In this document: positions 7,963-15,031 of the stretch, piece by piece | How the letters are laid out: the number at the start of each line of letters is the position of its first letter | How positions within the stretch are numbered: the first letter of the stretch is position 1 | Assembly (NCBI GenBank): GCA_020866945.1 | Contig: JAJBVW010000051.1 | Location: 1-20,701 of the forward strand | DNA: 20,701 nt | Source: Oscillospiraceae bacterium | Lineage (GTDB): Bacteria > Bacillota > Clostridia > Oscillospirales > Oscillospiraceae | Direction of reading: 5' to 3' | Notes under the pieces: model-generated | Told to the model about the DNA's origin: nothing | The model's database searches: none | Seen by the model: only the letters and a program-made list of their open reading frames with translations | Program-made: the position numbers and the translations under genes

Positions 7963-8026
7963 CCCGAATCTGCGAAGAATGGAAAGATTTTTCAAAGAAG
8001 CGCCGCGTCAAACGTCTGTCCGGGAT

Positions 8027-8054
8027 TTGAAATTTCGGGTATTCATGCTATAAT
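8027..8054 (+). promoter_or_regulatory. Promoter of the divergent 113-residue protein and lipoprotein genes
   Basis: TTGAAA (8027-8032) and a perfect TATAAT (8049-8054) are separated by 16 bases. The ATG of the next gene is at 8064, only nine bases after the -10 element, so transcription would begin at or just before the start codon. Confidence 0.72.
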
Positions 8055-8063
8055 AACCCTACT

Positions 8064-8405
8064 ATGGGTAATAAACGCGAGAAAAATGATTTTGACGAGA
8101 GCCTGCGGAGATTGGGTGGCATTTTGGCAAGCCCCTCCCTGGTGCTGAGCTATGAGCATACCACGCCCCTGATGGAGCGGTCATGGCTGCGACGGCTTGG
8201 ACTGGATAAGGCGCAGGCGGATGAATTTATTGACCTTCTTTGCCAGCATGGCCTGTTGGACGAGGGGGCAAAGTCCGTGGTGGAAACAGTTTGCGTCCAG
8301 CGGCGGGTAACGCCGAGGGAGGCCGCCGCGCTGCTGCTGAAAGGCGAGGAATGGCCGGAGGACGGCCAATCCGCCGGGAAGGGGACAAATATTGAAGAAA
8401 AATAG
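8064..8405 (+). CDS. Unknown 113-residue protein, possibly translated from a leaderless mRNA
   Basis: I do not recognise this protein. It is predicted soluble, mostly helical and charged, with no signal peptide or membrane segment. SWLRRLGLDKAQADEFIDLLCQHG followed by QRRVTPREAAALLLKGEEWPE (about 40-98) reads like two or three short helical modules, the second with a helix-turn-helix flavour. Its ATG has no ribosome binding site and lies nine bases after TATAAT, which suggests a leaderless transcript; a downstream TTG near 8116 preceded by GGAG is the alternative start. Its last 14 bases overlap the TTG start of the solute-binding lipoprotein, so the two are probably coupled. A regulatory or accessory role for the lipoprotein is only a guess from position. 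Confidence 0.6.
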   Translation: MGNKREKNDFDESLRRLGGILASPSLVLSYEHTTPLMERSWLRRLGLDKAQADEFIDLLCQHGLLDEGAKSVVETVCVQRRVTPREAAALLLKGEEWPEDGQSAGKGTNIEEK

Positions 8406-10008
8406 AACGATATTGGCGCGCTGTGCGGCGCTCCTTCTGACTGCCTCGCTGCTGCTGACCCTGACAGCCTGCAGGGACGACGAGAATACTACGGCCCTGC
8501 AGGACGGGGATACCTTTACCATTGCCGTTTCCCAGGAGCCGGATACACTGAACCCGGTGACGGCGGACGGCGGACTCGCAGAGGAGTTTTTTCTGCTGGT
8601 CTATGACTCTCTCTGGCGACTGGATGAAAACGGGGAGCCGGTGGCCTGCCTGGTGGAGGATTACAGCCTGTCCAGCGATAAGCTTACCTGGACGATACGG
8701 CTGCGCCAGGACGTGACCTTTTCCGACGGCTCGCAGTTGACCAGCTCGGATGTGCAGTTTACCTATGAGCTGATGAAGCGTGCCTCTGATCTTTATGCCC
8801 CTTATCTGGATGGGATAACGGACATCCGTTGCCCGGACGATTATACAGTTGTCATCTCCACCTCTTATGTGAAGGGGGACATGATGTATAACACTATCCC
8901 CATCCTGCCAAAAGCCTATTGGAGCAGCTATTCAGACAGCCCCAGCTCCTATGACAACGCGGAGATGATAGGCAGCGGCCCCTTTGTTTATACCGCTGTG
9001 GAGGATGGCTGGCTGTTCCAGACCAGAGCGGATTACTTCGGCGAAACGGCGCAGGTGGATGCCATCTATTTTACTCAGTATGAGACGGATACCGCTGCCG
9101 CCCGCGCGCTCTCTGCGGGAGAGGTGGATGCCTGCTACGGCCTGTCGGATGTGCAGCTGCTCACGCTGGACAGCGTCCCAGGTGTGGAGCTGATACAGGC
9201 TACCCAGGCCCGCGCCGAGGTCTGGGCCTTGGCTCTTAACACGGCAGAGGACGGTTTCTTTGCGGATCAGGCTATGCGGACGATGGTGGAATACTGCATT
9301 GACCGGGCGAATATATTCTCTCTCCTGTCCGGCGTGGCGGGGGAGGCCGGGTATGTCTGGGCAAGCCCCGGCACGGATTATGCGCTGTCCCTCTCCAATG
9401 CCAGAGGCTACAGCCTCGACGCAGCCCGCTCCGCTCTGTGGGGAGTTGCCTATGATTTGGATGAGGACGGATATGTGGAGTATTATAACACAAAGGACGA
9501 GATTGTCCTGACGCTCTATTCAAATGCTCAGGATATATGGGCCTCCACGACCGGGGCTGTCCTGGTGGATGCGCTGGAGTCCCTGGGCATTCAGGTGGAG
9601 TGGACGCGCACCGATGATGATGTGACATCCATCTGCAAGGCCGGCGGAAGCTGGGATATGTGCCTTTGCAGCTGGCAGGGCAGCGAAAACCCTGTAGTGG
9701 CTGGGTATCGCTTTTATTCCGAATCAGGAGATATGACCGGCTGGAACAGCAGCGAGTACGACAGTATTTATGTAAACCTGCGCACTGCCATCGACCAGGA
9801 TACGGTGCGGTCTCTAGCCGAACAGCTTCAGCAAATTGTCTATGATGAGTGTCCCTGTATCATCCTGGGCTACAGCAGTGATGTTCAGGCCGTCCGCTCT
9901 GACCTCTGGACAGGCTATGAGGACATATTGGCCGCCTCCGGCGGCATCTTCGGTACCGGCACTGCCGCCGCGTATATGGCAATTACACCCATAGAAGCAG
10001 AGGAATAG
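8392..10008 (+). CDS. Family 5 ABC transporter solute-binding lipoprotein (peptide/nickel type)
   Basis: A 538-residue extracytoplasmic solute-binding protein (SBP_bac_5), expected to be anchored to the membrane by lipid on Cys27. The signal peptide is basic (MKKNR) with a hydrophobic core and the lipobox LTAC. Family landmarks follow: TFTIAVSQEPDTLNP near 42-56, LVYDSLWRLDENG, WTIRLRQDVTFSDGSQLTSSDVQFTYE, IGSGPFVYT and a DLDEDGYVEYYN loop like the D-x-D-x-D-G segment common in this family. The start is TTG at 8392, chosen because AAGGGG lies seven bases upstream and the signal peptide begins exactly there. No permease or ATPase genes follow; a terminator closes the unit. It is therefore an orphan binding protein using a transporter encoded elsewhere. 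The ligand is unknown; divergence from a purine operon makes a purine-related or peptide ligand worth testing. Confidence 0.92.
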   Translation: MKKNRTILARCAALLLTASLLLTLTACRDDENTTALQDGDTFTIAVSQEPDTLNPVTADGGLAEEFFLLVYDSLWRLDENGEPVACLVEDYSLSSDKLTWTIRLRQDVTFSDGSQLTSSDVQFTYELMKRASDLYAPYLDGITDIRCPDDYTVVISTSYVKGDMMYNTIPILPKAYWSSYSDSPSSYDNAEMIGSGPFVYTAVEDGWLFQTRADYFGETAQVDAIYFTQYETDTAAARALSAGEVDACYGLSDVQLLTLDSVPGVELIQATQARAEVWALALNTAEDGFFADQAMRTMVEYCIDRANIFSLLSGVAGEAGYVWASPGTDYALSLSNARGYSLDAARSALWGVAYDLDEDGYVEYYNTKDEIVLTLYSNAQDIWASTTGAVLVDALESLGIQVEWTRTDDDVTSICKAGGSWDMCLCSWQGSENPVVAGYRFYSESGDMTGWNSSEYDSIYVNLRTAIDQDTVRSLAEQLQQIVYDECPCIILGYSSDVQAVRSDLWTGYEDILAASGGIFGTGTAAAYMAITPIEAEE

Positions 10009-10063
10009 CAGACGGCACGGAAATCGGCGACGAACGGTAAATATTATACCGATATTGCGCACG

Positions 10064-10104
10064 AAAAAACCTCCCTCAGCGCTGAAAGCACGGGGGAGGT
10101 TTTT
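10064..10104. terminator. Strong bidirectional terminator after the lipoprotein gene
   Basis: AAAAAACCTCCC (10064-10075) pairs with GGGAGGTTTTT (10094-10104). The A and T runs on the two sides make it functional in either orientation. It starts about 55 bases after the lipoprotein stop. Confidence 0.85.
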
Positions 10105-10106
10105 AT

Positions 10107-10190
10107 GCTTGTGTTTGATACAATCGCTCACAAGCAATCCCAGCCGGCCCGTCCCCTTTCTCCAATGCGAACCGGCCAGGAGGCTTGTGA
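10107..10190. repeat. Structured intergenic element with one arm shared by two alternative stems
   Basis: CACAAGC at 10129-10135 is complementary to GCTTGTG at 10107-10113 and also to GCTTGTG at 10183-10189. The second pairing extends to TCACAAGC/GCTTGTGA and encloses GCCGG (10143-10147) / CCGGC (10172-10176), forming a two-tier hairpin. No gene in this stretch uses it as a leader: the plus strand has none and the minus-strand gene ends at 10372. It may be a small RNA, a dispersed intergenic repeat or a miniature element. The rest of 10191-10302 is AT-rich and shows nothing clear. Confidence 0.4.
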
Positions 10191-10302
10191 TAATTTAGTT
10201 TAGCATGGAAAGATTAAAGCAAAATTAAAAATTGGTTGATTTGACCAAATCCGGATTGATTTCCGATCCTTCTTTTCACAACTTTTACATAAACTCGCCA
10301 CA

Positions 10303-10344
10303 ATAAAAAATATACCATGCGAAACCAATGGTCTCGCATGGTAT
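10303..10344 (-). terminator. Terminator of the minus-strand membrane protein gene
   Basis: ATACCATGCGA (10312-10322) and TCGCATGGTAT (10334-10344) form a perfect 11-base stem, and ACC-AAT-GGT in the loop extends it. On the minus strand the stem is followed by a T-rich run (10303-10311). It lies 27 bases after the stop of the gene at 10372-11028. Confidence 0.85.
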
Positions 10345-10371
10345 CAAATCGTTACTGTTATAGTTGTTATA

Positions 10372-11028
10372 TTAGTATTCCAGCACCAGCCGGGTCTGGA
10401 CAGGTTCCGGCTCCGGAGCTTTTTCCTTACCGCAGATGCGTTTCCACAGCAGACCGAGCACACCGCCTCCGGCGGCTATCATCAGGACTACCCGCAGGAT
10501 AGACCAGCCGGCCCAGGCGTAGGACAGGATGGCGTTGGTCGTGGTAAGCGCCACAGCGCCGATGACCAGCCACTTGAAGTTTTTCTTTTTGAAGAGGTCG
10601 CGAATCTTTTTCTCCGGGAAGAGCAGCTTATAAACCCCGCAGAACACACCGACCAGGATGGCGGCCTGAAGGAGGAAGCCAAGAATCTGAGACCAGAAGG
10701 GGGCCAGCGCCGCGCCCACCGCCGTGCCGACGGCCACAGGAATCGAGCCGATGGCCCACAGGGGCAGCAGGATAGCGCTTTTTACCACAACGGGCAGACG
10801 GATAAACCACGCGCGGATAGAGTCAGCCTTGGACAGCTCGCCCATTTCCGTGTAGGTGATGTCATAGTCCCGCTCTTGAGCGGTCTGGGCATATTGGGTG
10901 TGACTCGACAGATAATCTGCGCTGTGTATCAGCTCCTCCGCGTCAAAGGAGACGTTGACCACTGCGCTGACGGCGATGACCGATGCGGCTGCCGCCGCGG
11001 CTACCCGCCGTTTGGCTTTCTTTTTCAC
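10372..11028 (-). CDS. Unknown membrane protein with one N-terminal and about four C-terminal hydrophobic segments
   Basis: I do not recognise a family for this 218-residue protein. It has a very basic start (MKKKAKRR), then a hydrophobic stretch rich in Ala and Val (about 9-26) acting as a signal anchor. A polar region of about 50 residues follows (27-77), then hydrophobic segments near 84-108, 113-136, 150-170 and 174-195. A basic loop FPEKKIRDLFKKKNFK lies between the third and fourth, and the tail is polar (KEKAPEPEPVQ). The basic loop would be cytosolic by the positive-inside rule. GAGGAG lies a few bases upstream of ATG. The gene has its own promoter and terminator, so it is monocistronic. 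The polar domain after the anchor is probably outside the cell. Confidence 0.75.
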   Translation of the reverse strand: MKKKAKRRVAAAAAASVIAVSAVVNVSFDAEELIHSADYLSSHTQYAQTAQERDYDITYTEMGELSKADSIRAWFIRLPVVVKSAILLPLWAIGSIPVAVGTAVGAALAPFWSQILGFLLQAAILVGVFCGVYKLLFPEKKIRDLFKKKNFKWLVIGAVALTTTNAILSYAWAGWSILRVVLMIAAGGGVLGLLWKRICGKEKAPEPEPVQTRLVLEY

Positions 11029-11091
11029 GGGTTGCTCCTCCTCTCAGAAAATGGGGTCTGGAGTCTTTAATAGGCTACTTTAACAAAAGAT

Positions 11092-11097
11092 ATTATA
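11092..11097 (-). promoter_or_regulatory. Candidate -10 element of the membrane protein gene
   Basis: The minus strand has a perfect TATAAT at 11092-11097, 64 bases upstream of the start codon. No good -35 lies at 17 bases; TTGTCA is 12 bases away and TTCCCT is at the right distance. An inverted repeat at 11109-11134 covers the -35 region, which would suit an activated or repressed promoter. Confidence 0.45.
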
Positions 11098-11108
11098 GCA
11101 CACCTTTT

Positions 11109-11134
11109 TTGACAAGGGAACAACAAATTGTCAA
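11109..11134. repeat. Inverted repeat TTGACAA-12-TTGTCAA, possible operator
   Basis: TTGACAA (11109-11115) and TTGTCAA (11128-11134) are perfect inverted halves with 12 bases between. They lie just upstream of the -10 at 11092-11097, in the space where the -35 should be, so a dimeric regulator could bind there. On the plus strand a T run follows, so a weak terminator is an alternative. I saw no clear terminator for the plsC-like gene that ends at 11167. Confidence 0.35.
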
Positions 11135-11166
11135 TTTTTTAAAAAAATTTATGATAATATGCCACA

Positions 11167-12018
11167 TCAGGATTTAGATGATCCCGTCTGGCCCAGCTTT
11201 TCCTCCATCAGCGCCCGCACATGGACGCCGATGTCCTTGGTGGACATGGATGTTACGGTATCTATGTCCATTACCTCCAGAAGGGTCAGCGTGACGTCCG
11301 TGTGGTGCAGGGGAAAGTTTTCGTGGATGTGGTTTGTCCCTTCCGTGGTGGCCACAAGGATGGGAACCTTTGCTCGCTTGGCGATTTTGAACACTGCGTC
11401 GTGGAAGGGGAGCAGGACGCCGTCCTTGCTGCGGGTGCCCTCCGGGTATATGCCCATGGTCACTACATCCCGCTCCAGCAGGTCGGAAGCCCCCTGTATG
11501 GCCTCCAGGGCGTGCCGGGGATTCTCCCGGTCAATGGGCAGGAAGTTCATCATGTGGATCATGCCGCCTGCCAGCGGGATGCGCAGGTTTTCCGGTTTGG
11601 TCACAAAGGCCAGATCCAGCTTTCGCAGGAGCCACAGCATTACGATGGGGTCATAGTTGGATATGTGGTTCGATACAAGCAAAAACCGGCCCTCGGGCAT
11701 TTTCTCCCAGCCCTCCCCGTGGATGCGAAGCCGTCCGAAGCGGCAGAGAAGGCCCACGATGGAAAGGCCTATCCGGCGGAAAAAGGGGTGATTTTCCGGC
11801 ACCGGCTTATCCATATCCACCGTCAGGGACAAAAGGAACACGGCGATGATATACAGCAGCAGCAGGCCCACAGACCAGAGAATGAAAAATCCAATCAGCG
11901 CCGCAGCCCATTGCCAGCCCTCCGGCTGCACGGCCCTGGCACATAAAATGGCCGGGATGATTGCCAGGATGTAAAAGGGCCAGAGTACCCGGTTCAGCCT
12001 GTCCTCACGACTTGCCAT
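11167..12018 (-). CDS. plsC: 1-acyl-sn-glycerol-3-phosphate acyltransferase (PlsC family)
   Basis: A membrane-bound acyltransferase that adds an acyl chain to lysophosphatidic acid or a related lysolipid. The catalytic motif NHISNYD is at 117-123 (NHx4D) and the lysophosphatidate-binding motif YPEGTRS at 191-197. Two hydrophobic segments (about 10-30 and 36-63) precede the catalytic domain, an N-terminal extension seen in some Clostridia members. The start MASREDRL at 12018 is preferred over a longer frame beginning at 12057, because the longer one lies inside the upstream gene and GAGG precedes the inner ATG by eight bases. One base separates it from the stop of the activase fusion, so it is the third gene of that operon. 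Its presence suggests the operon touches lipids, but co-transcription alone does not prove it. Confidence 0.9.
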   Translation of the reverse strand: MASREDRLNRVLWPFYILAIIPAILCARAVQPEGWQWAAALIGFFILWSVGLLLLYIIAVFLLSLTVDMDKPVPENHPFFRRIGLSIVGLLCRFGRLRIHGEGWEKMPEGRFLLVSNHISNYDPIVMLWLLRKLDLAFVTKPENLRIPLAGGMIHMMNFLPIDRENPRHALEAIQGASDLLERDVVTMGIYPEGTRSKDGVLLPFHDAVFKIAKRAKVPILVATTEGTNHIHENFPLHHTDVTLTLLEVMDIDTVTSMSTKDIGVHVRALMEEKLGQTGSSKS

Positions 12019-12019
12019 G

Positions 12020-13681
12020 TTATTCCTCGCTCCCTTCCACGGCGAACAGGGCAGCACCCAGCGCGCCGCACAGGTCGGGGTCTTTGGCGATATAAAGTCC
12101 CGCGCCGAGCCGCTCCTCCAGCTGGCCTACCACGCCCTTATTGCGGGCCACGCCGCCGGTCATCATATACGGAGCCATGCCCCCTGCCCGGGTGACCATG
12201 GAGGCGGTCTTGCTGGCGATGGCCTTGTTCAGGCCGTGGATGATGTCGCTGTCAGTGTGGTTATCCGCGATAAGGGAGATGACCTCTGACTCGGCGAACA
12301 CGGTACACATACTGGATATGGTCAGATCCTTTTTCCAGGTCAGGCCCTGGCGGCTCATTTGCTCCATGTCCAGCTCCAGCGTGCGGGCCATCATTTCCAG
12401 AAACCGGCCTGTGCCGGCGGCGCATTTGTCATTCATAACGAAGTTTTTCACCGCCCCGTTTTCATCGAGGCAGATGACCTTGCTGTCCTGGCCGCCGATG
12501 TCCACCACTGTCCGCACCTGGGGATAGAGGAAGTGCGCGCCCTTGGCGTGACAGGTGATTTCCGTCATGGTGCCGGTGGCGAAGGGGATGTTGCTGCGGC
12601 CATAGCCCGTGGCGATGATGGCGTCCAGGGCCTCCGGCGCTATGCCAAGCTGAGCGCATACGGCGTCCAGCGCGGCCTTGGCCCCGTTTTGGGCCTTGGC
12701 TCCCGTGCGGACGATGGCCGAGGCCACCACTTTTTTGTCCCTGTCCAGCACCACCATATTGGTGGTGGTAGAACCACTGTCTATACCGGCGAAAAGGCCG
12801 TTTTCTGAGTGCTTCACTGTTATGCCTCCCTTCACCGCCTCCAAGCCAAGGCTCTCCGCGAAGGCTTCCAGCCGGGTGGACAGCTGTCCCGCGGGCTGGG
12901 GGGTGTAGTCCGATTCTATCTTCAAAATGGGTATGGCCGTTTGCTTTTTCAGCGCCGCGTAGTCAAAGCCGTAGTAGTCGCAGAATTTTACGGCGTTATA
13001 TATAATGCCCTTCAGATGGGGATGCTCTGTCAGCGCCCGGCGGGCGGTCACGTCGTTCATCCGCATACAGGGTGTCATCCGCAGCAGTGCTCCGGCGTAC
13101 CAGTCCATCAGTTCGTCGAAATCCCAATGCTCTGCCTCCAGCGGCGGGGCCTCCAGGTTTCGGTTGCCGCTGCACGTCAGGTTGACTACCGGCAGGGGCA
13201 GCTGGGCTTGCAGAAGCTCCAAGAGGGGCGGGCTGACCCGCGCCCCCAGCACGGCGAGAAACGGTTCCTGCGGCAGCGGCTCCCGCTGCTCCCGGCAGGC
13301 AGCGAGAAAGGCGTCCCTGGAAAATTCTGTTCCCCGGAACGCGCCATATTCCGCCGCGAAAGCGGTCAGGGCGCTCTTGAACCGGGCGCGGGCGCAGTCG
13401 CTCTCCTCGTGGGGCAGGTCTAAAAGATATAAAAACCGCTGCTTTTTCTGCGTGTCGAGCACGTCATGCACCCGGCGGATGGCATCGCAGCAGTCAGTCA
13501 GCACAAGCTCCTCCGCGGAGGAACCAAGCTCCAGCAGAGCTTTGGCGTGGCTGCACAGGTTCGTGTGCGTCCAGGATTCGGCAAGCTGAAAGTCCGGGGC
13601 CTCCTCGTCGAGCAGAACGCCCTCGCCGCCATAGGCGCGAAACAGCTCTATGGGTGTGTATTTACAGGTATATCCAGTCAT
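12020..13681 (-). CDS. Fusion of an HgdB-like domain with a 2-hydroxyacyl-CoA dehydratase activase
   Basis: A 553-residue fusion. Residues 1-262 resemble a 2-hydroxyglutaryl-CoA dehydratase/benzoyl-CoA reductase-type subunit: YTPIELFRAYGGEG at the start, LCSHAKA (Cys43), LTDCCDAIRRVHD (Cys64/65), YNAVKFCDYYGF (Cys234) and IPILKIESDYT. Residues 295-550 are the BcrA/BadF/HgdC-type ATPase: phosphate loop GIDSGSTTTN (301-307), ATGYGRSN, ITCHAKGA, VVDIGGQDSKVI, NDKCAAGTGRF with Cys420, SMCTVFAESEVI with Cys459, and MTGGVARNKG. Cys420 and Cys459 are the expected ligands of the [4Fe-4S] cluster shared by an activase dimer, which spends ATP to pass an electron to the dehydratase. It overlaps the preceding hgdB-like gene by four bases (ATGA). 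Subunit and activase are normally separate proteins. The substrate is unknown. Confidence 0.88.
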   Translation of the reverse strand: MTGYTCKYTPIELFRAYGGEGVLLDEEAPDFQLAESWTHTNLCSHAKALLELGSSAEELVLTDCCDAIRRVHDVLDTQKKQRFLYLLDLPHEESDCARARFKSALTAFAAEYGAFRGTEFSRDAFLAACREQREPLPQEPFLAVLGARVSPPLLELLQAQLPLPVVNLTCSGNRNLEAPPLEAEHWDFDELMDWYAGALLRMTPCMRMNDVTARRALTEHPHLKGIIYNAVKFCDYYGFDYAALKKQTAIPILKIESDYTPQPAGQLSTRLEAFAESLGLEAVKGGITVKHSENGLFAGIDSGSTTTNMVVLDRDKKVVASAIVRTGAKAQNGAKAALDAVCAQLGIAPEALDAIIATGYGRSNIPFATGTMTEITCHAKGAHFLYPQVRTVVDIGGQDSKVICLDENGAVKNFVMNDKCAAGTGRFLEMMARTLELDMEQMSRQGLTWKKDLTISSMCTVFAESEVISLIADNHTDSDIIHGLNKAIASKTASMVTRAGGMAPYMMTGGVARNKGVVGQLEERLGAGLYIAKDPDLCGALGAALFAVEGSEE

Positions 13682-14943
13682 CTTCCGCCCTCCAGCTGCT
13701 CCAAAAAGGCGTTCACCCGCGTGACCATCTGGCCGTCTGCCACGTTCCGGGCGTCGCAGCCGTCTCCGTCCAGCACCAGGGTGGGCAGGCCCGCGGCCTC
13801 AAACATCTGCTTGCCGAGCTGGGCCAGGCCCATGGTCTGCTTGCAGCCCCAGTGACAAAAGAAGATGACCCCGTCGGCATCGGACTGCTTCGCCCGCAGA
13901 AGGGCGTTTTCCAGGCGGCGCTGGCCCGCACCGTTGTTGGCACAGTATACCAGCCGCCGGGCCATACTCTCATAGGGTTGCTCAGGATCGGGCAGAGGAG
14001 GGCAGTCCGCCCCCAGGTCGGAGCCTACCAGCTCACAGCGGCCGCTGTCTTCCAGAATGTTTTTCATGGAATCCTGCCAGTTGGGTGGGACGTGAATCCA
14101 GAATATCCGCTTTTTGCTCCCGTCTCTGGGAACGCCAGCGGCGGCCAGGTCACGGATGTATTTTTCACCCTCCGGGCGGCCCAGCATGATATGTACGGCG
14201 ATAAGAGAGCACATTTCTCCCGTCAGGGTGGAGCTTAACGTCACCTCTCCGCGCCGGGCGAGGAAGTCCTGGTATACCTCCAGCGTTCGCCGGGAGCAGG
14301 CTACGGTATCCCGCAGGGCCTCTGGCTTTAATTTTCTGTGGCTCATGTCCTCAAGCTGAACGGTCAAGGCCCGGAGCTGCTCCGCTACGTAGGCTACGGA
14401 TTCCTCGCTCACGAGGCTCGGCACATCTATCACGGTCTGGGGAACATGATAAAATTCCGCCAGACGGCGGAAGGAGAGCTGGTTTGCGTCACAGGCCAGG
14501 GTGGTGTTTGCAATCATCAGCGGCTTTGGCATGACGCCTGTCTCTGCCGCGCCAATCATAGTCTTGTGATAGGAACAGAAGGTCTCCGGCACGTCCGCAG
14601 CCTCCGCCGCCTCCCCAAACACCCGCTGACAGGCAGTGTTCGCGAGATACACAGAAATGCCCTCCGGGAACATGGGCTGCAGGCCCATGGCATGAAGCTG
14701 CTCGCAGGGCATGAATATATTCACCATGACCGCCTGCTCCGGGCGGCGGAAGGAATCCACGATTGTTCCGGCCACTGCGCCGTTCATGCGGTTTCGGGCC
14801 GCGATGGCGTCTGTACCCTTGTCCCGGCCCTTGTTGAAGCGAACCCAGGAATAGGCCGCCATCAGCAGCCGCCGGGCGCTGGCCGGATTTTTTACCGTCT
14901 GCTTTTCGATGATCGAGCCGATAGTCTCGATGTATTTTTCCAC
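13678..14943 (-). CDS. 2-hydroxyacyl-CoA dehydratase/benzoyl-CoA reductase family subunit (HgdB-like)
   Basis: A 421-residue protein of the HgdB/BcrC family, oxygen-sensitive iron-sulfur enzymes. Family cysteines are visible: Cys80 in FMPCEQLHAMG, Cys123 in FCSYHK, Cys151 in TLACDANQLSFR, and Cys363/Cys367 in FFCHWGCKQTMG. The first three fit a [4Fe-4S] or double-cubane cluster pattern. GGAGG lies just upstream of ATG. It heads an operon with the activase fusion (four-base overlap) and a PlsC acyltransferase, behind a good promoter. No CoA transferase, enoyl-CoA reductase or electron-transfer flavoprotein genes are nearby, so a role in fermenting a hydroxy acid is not supported here. A reductase related to the double-cubane cluster proteins is an alternative. 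Family assignment is firm; the reaction is not. Confidence 0.88.
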   Translation of the reverse strand: MEKYIETIGSIIEKQTVKNPASARRLLMAAYSWVRFNKGRDKGTDAIAARNRMNGAVAGTIVDSFRRPEQAVMVNIFMPCEQLHAMGLQPMFPEGISVYLANTACQRVFGEAAEAADVPETFCSYHKTMIGAAETGVMPKPLMIANTTLACDANQLSFRRLAEFYHVPQTVIDVPSLVSEESVAYVAEQLRALTVQLEDMSHRKLKPEALRDTVACSRRTLEVYQDFLARRGEVTLSSTLTGEMCSLIAVHIMLGRPEGEKYIRDLAAAGVPRDGSKKRIFWIHVPPNWQDSMKNILEDSGRCELVGSDLGADCPPLPDPEQPYESMARRLVYCANNGAGQRRLENALLRAKQSDADGVIFFCHWGCKQTMGLAQLGKQMFEAAGLPTLVLDGDGCDARNVADGQMVTRVNAFLEQLEGGR

Positions 14944-14970
14944 ATTACGCCTCCGTCTTTGTATAGCATA

Positions 14971-14988
14971 AAAATAATAAATTATTTT
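14971..14988. repeat. Perfect AT-only inverted repeat in the hgdB-like gene leader
   Basis: AAAATAAT-AA-ATTATTTT is an 8-base perfect inverted repeat between the -10 element (14993-14998) and the ribosome binding site. It sits at about +5 to +20 of the predicted transcript, a typical place for a repressor to block initiation. No regulator can be assigned. Confidence 0.3.
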
Positions 14989-14992
14989 ATGT

Positions 14993-15021
14993 ATTGTACC
15001 ACAGTCAGGCGATTAGCGCAA
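14993..15021 (-). promoter_or_regulatory. Promoter of the HgdB-like/activase/plsC operon
   Basis: The minus strand carries TTGCGC (15016-15021) and TACAAT (14993-14998) with exactly 17 bases between, about 50 bases upstream of the ATG. It lies immediately after the histidine kinase stop, so the operon can be transcribed independently of the two-component genes. Confidence 0.6.
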
Positions 15022-15031
15022 TGGTCACCTA

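Noticed and set aside
6479..8053. A 524-residue plus-strand open frame opposite ssnA
   Set aside because: It is a shadow of ssnA and runs through the divergent promoter region; its product has no recognisable domain.
10128..10190. tRNA or cobalamin riboswitch in the structured intergenic element
   Set aside because: No cloverleaf, anticodon arm or known riboswitch core motif can be made; only the nested stem is supported.
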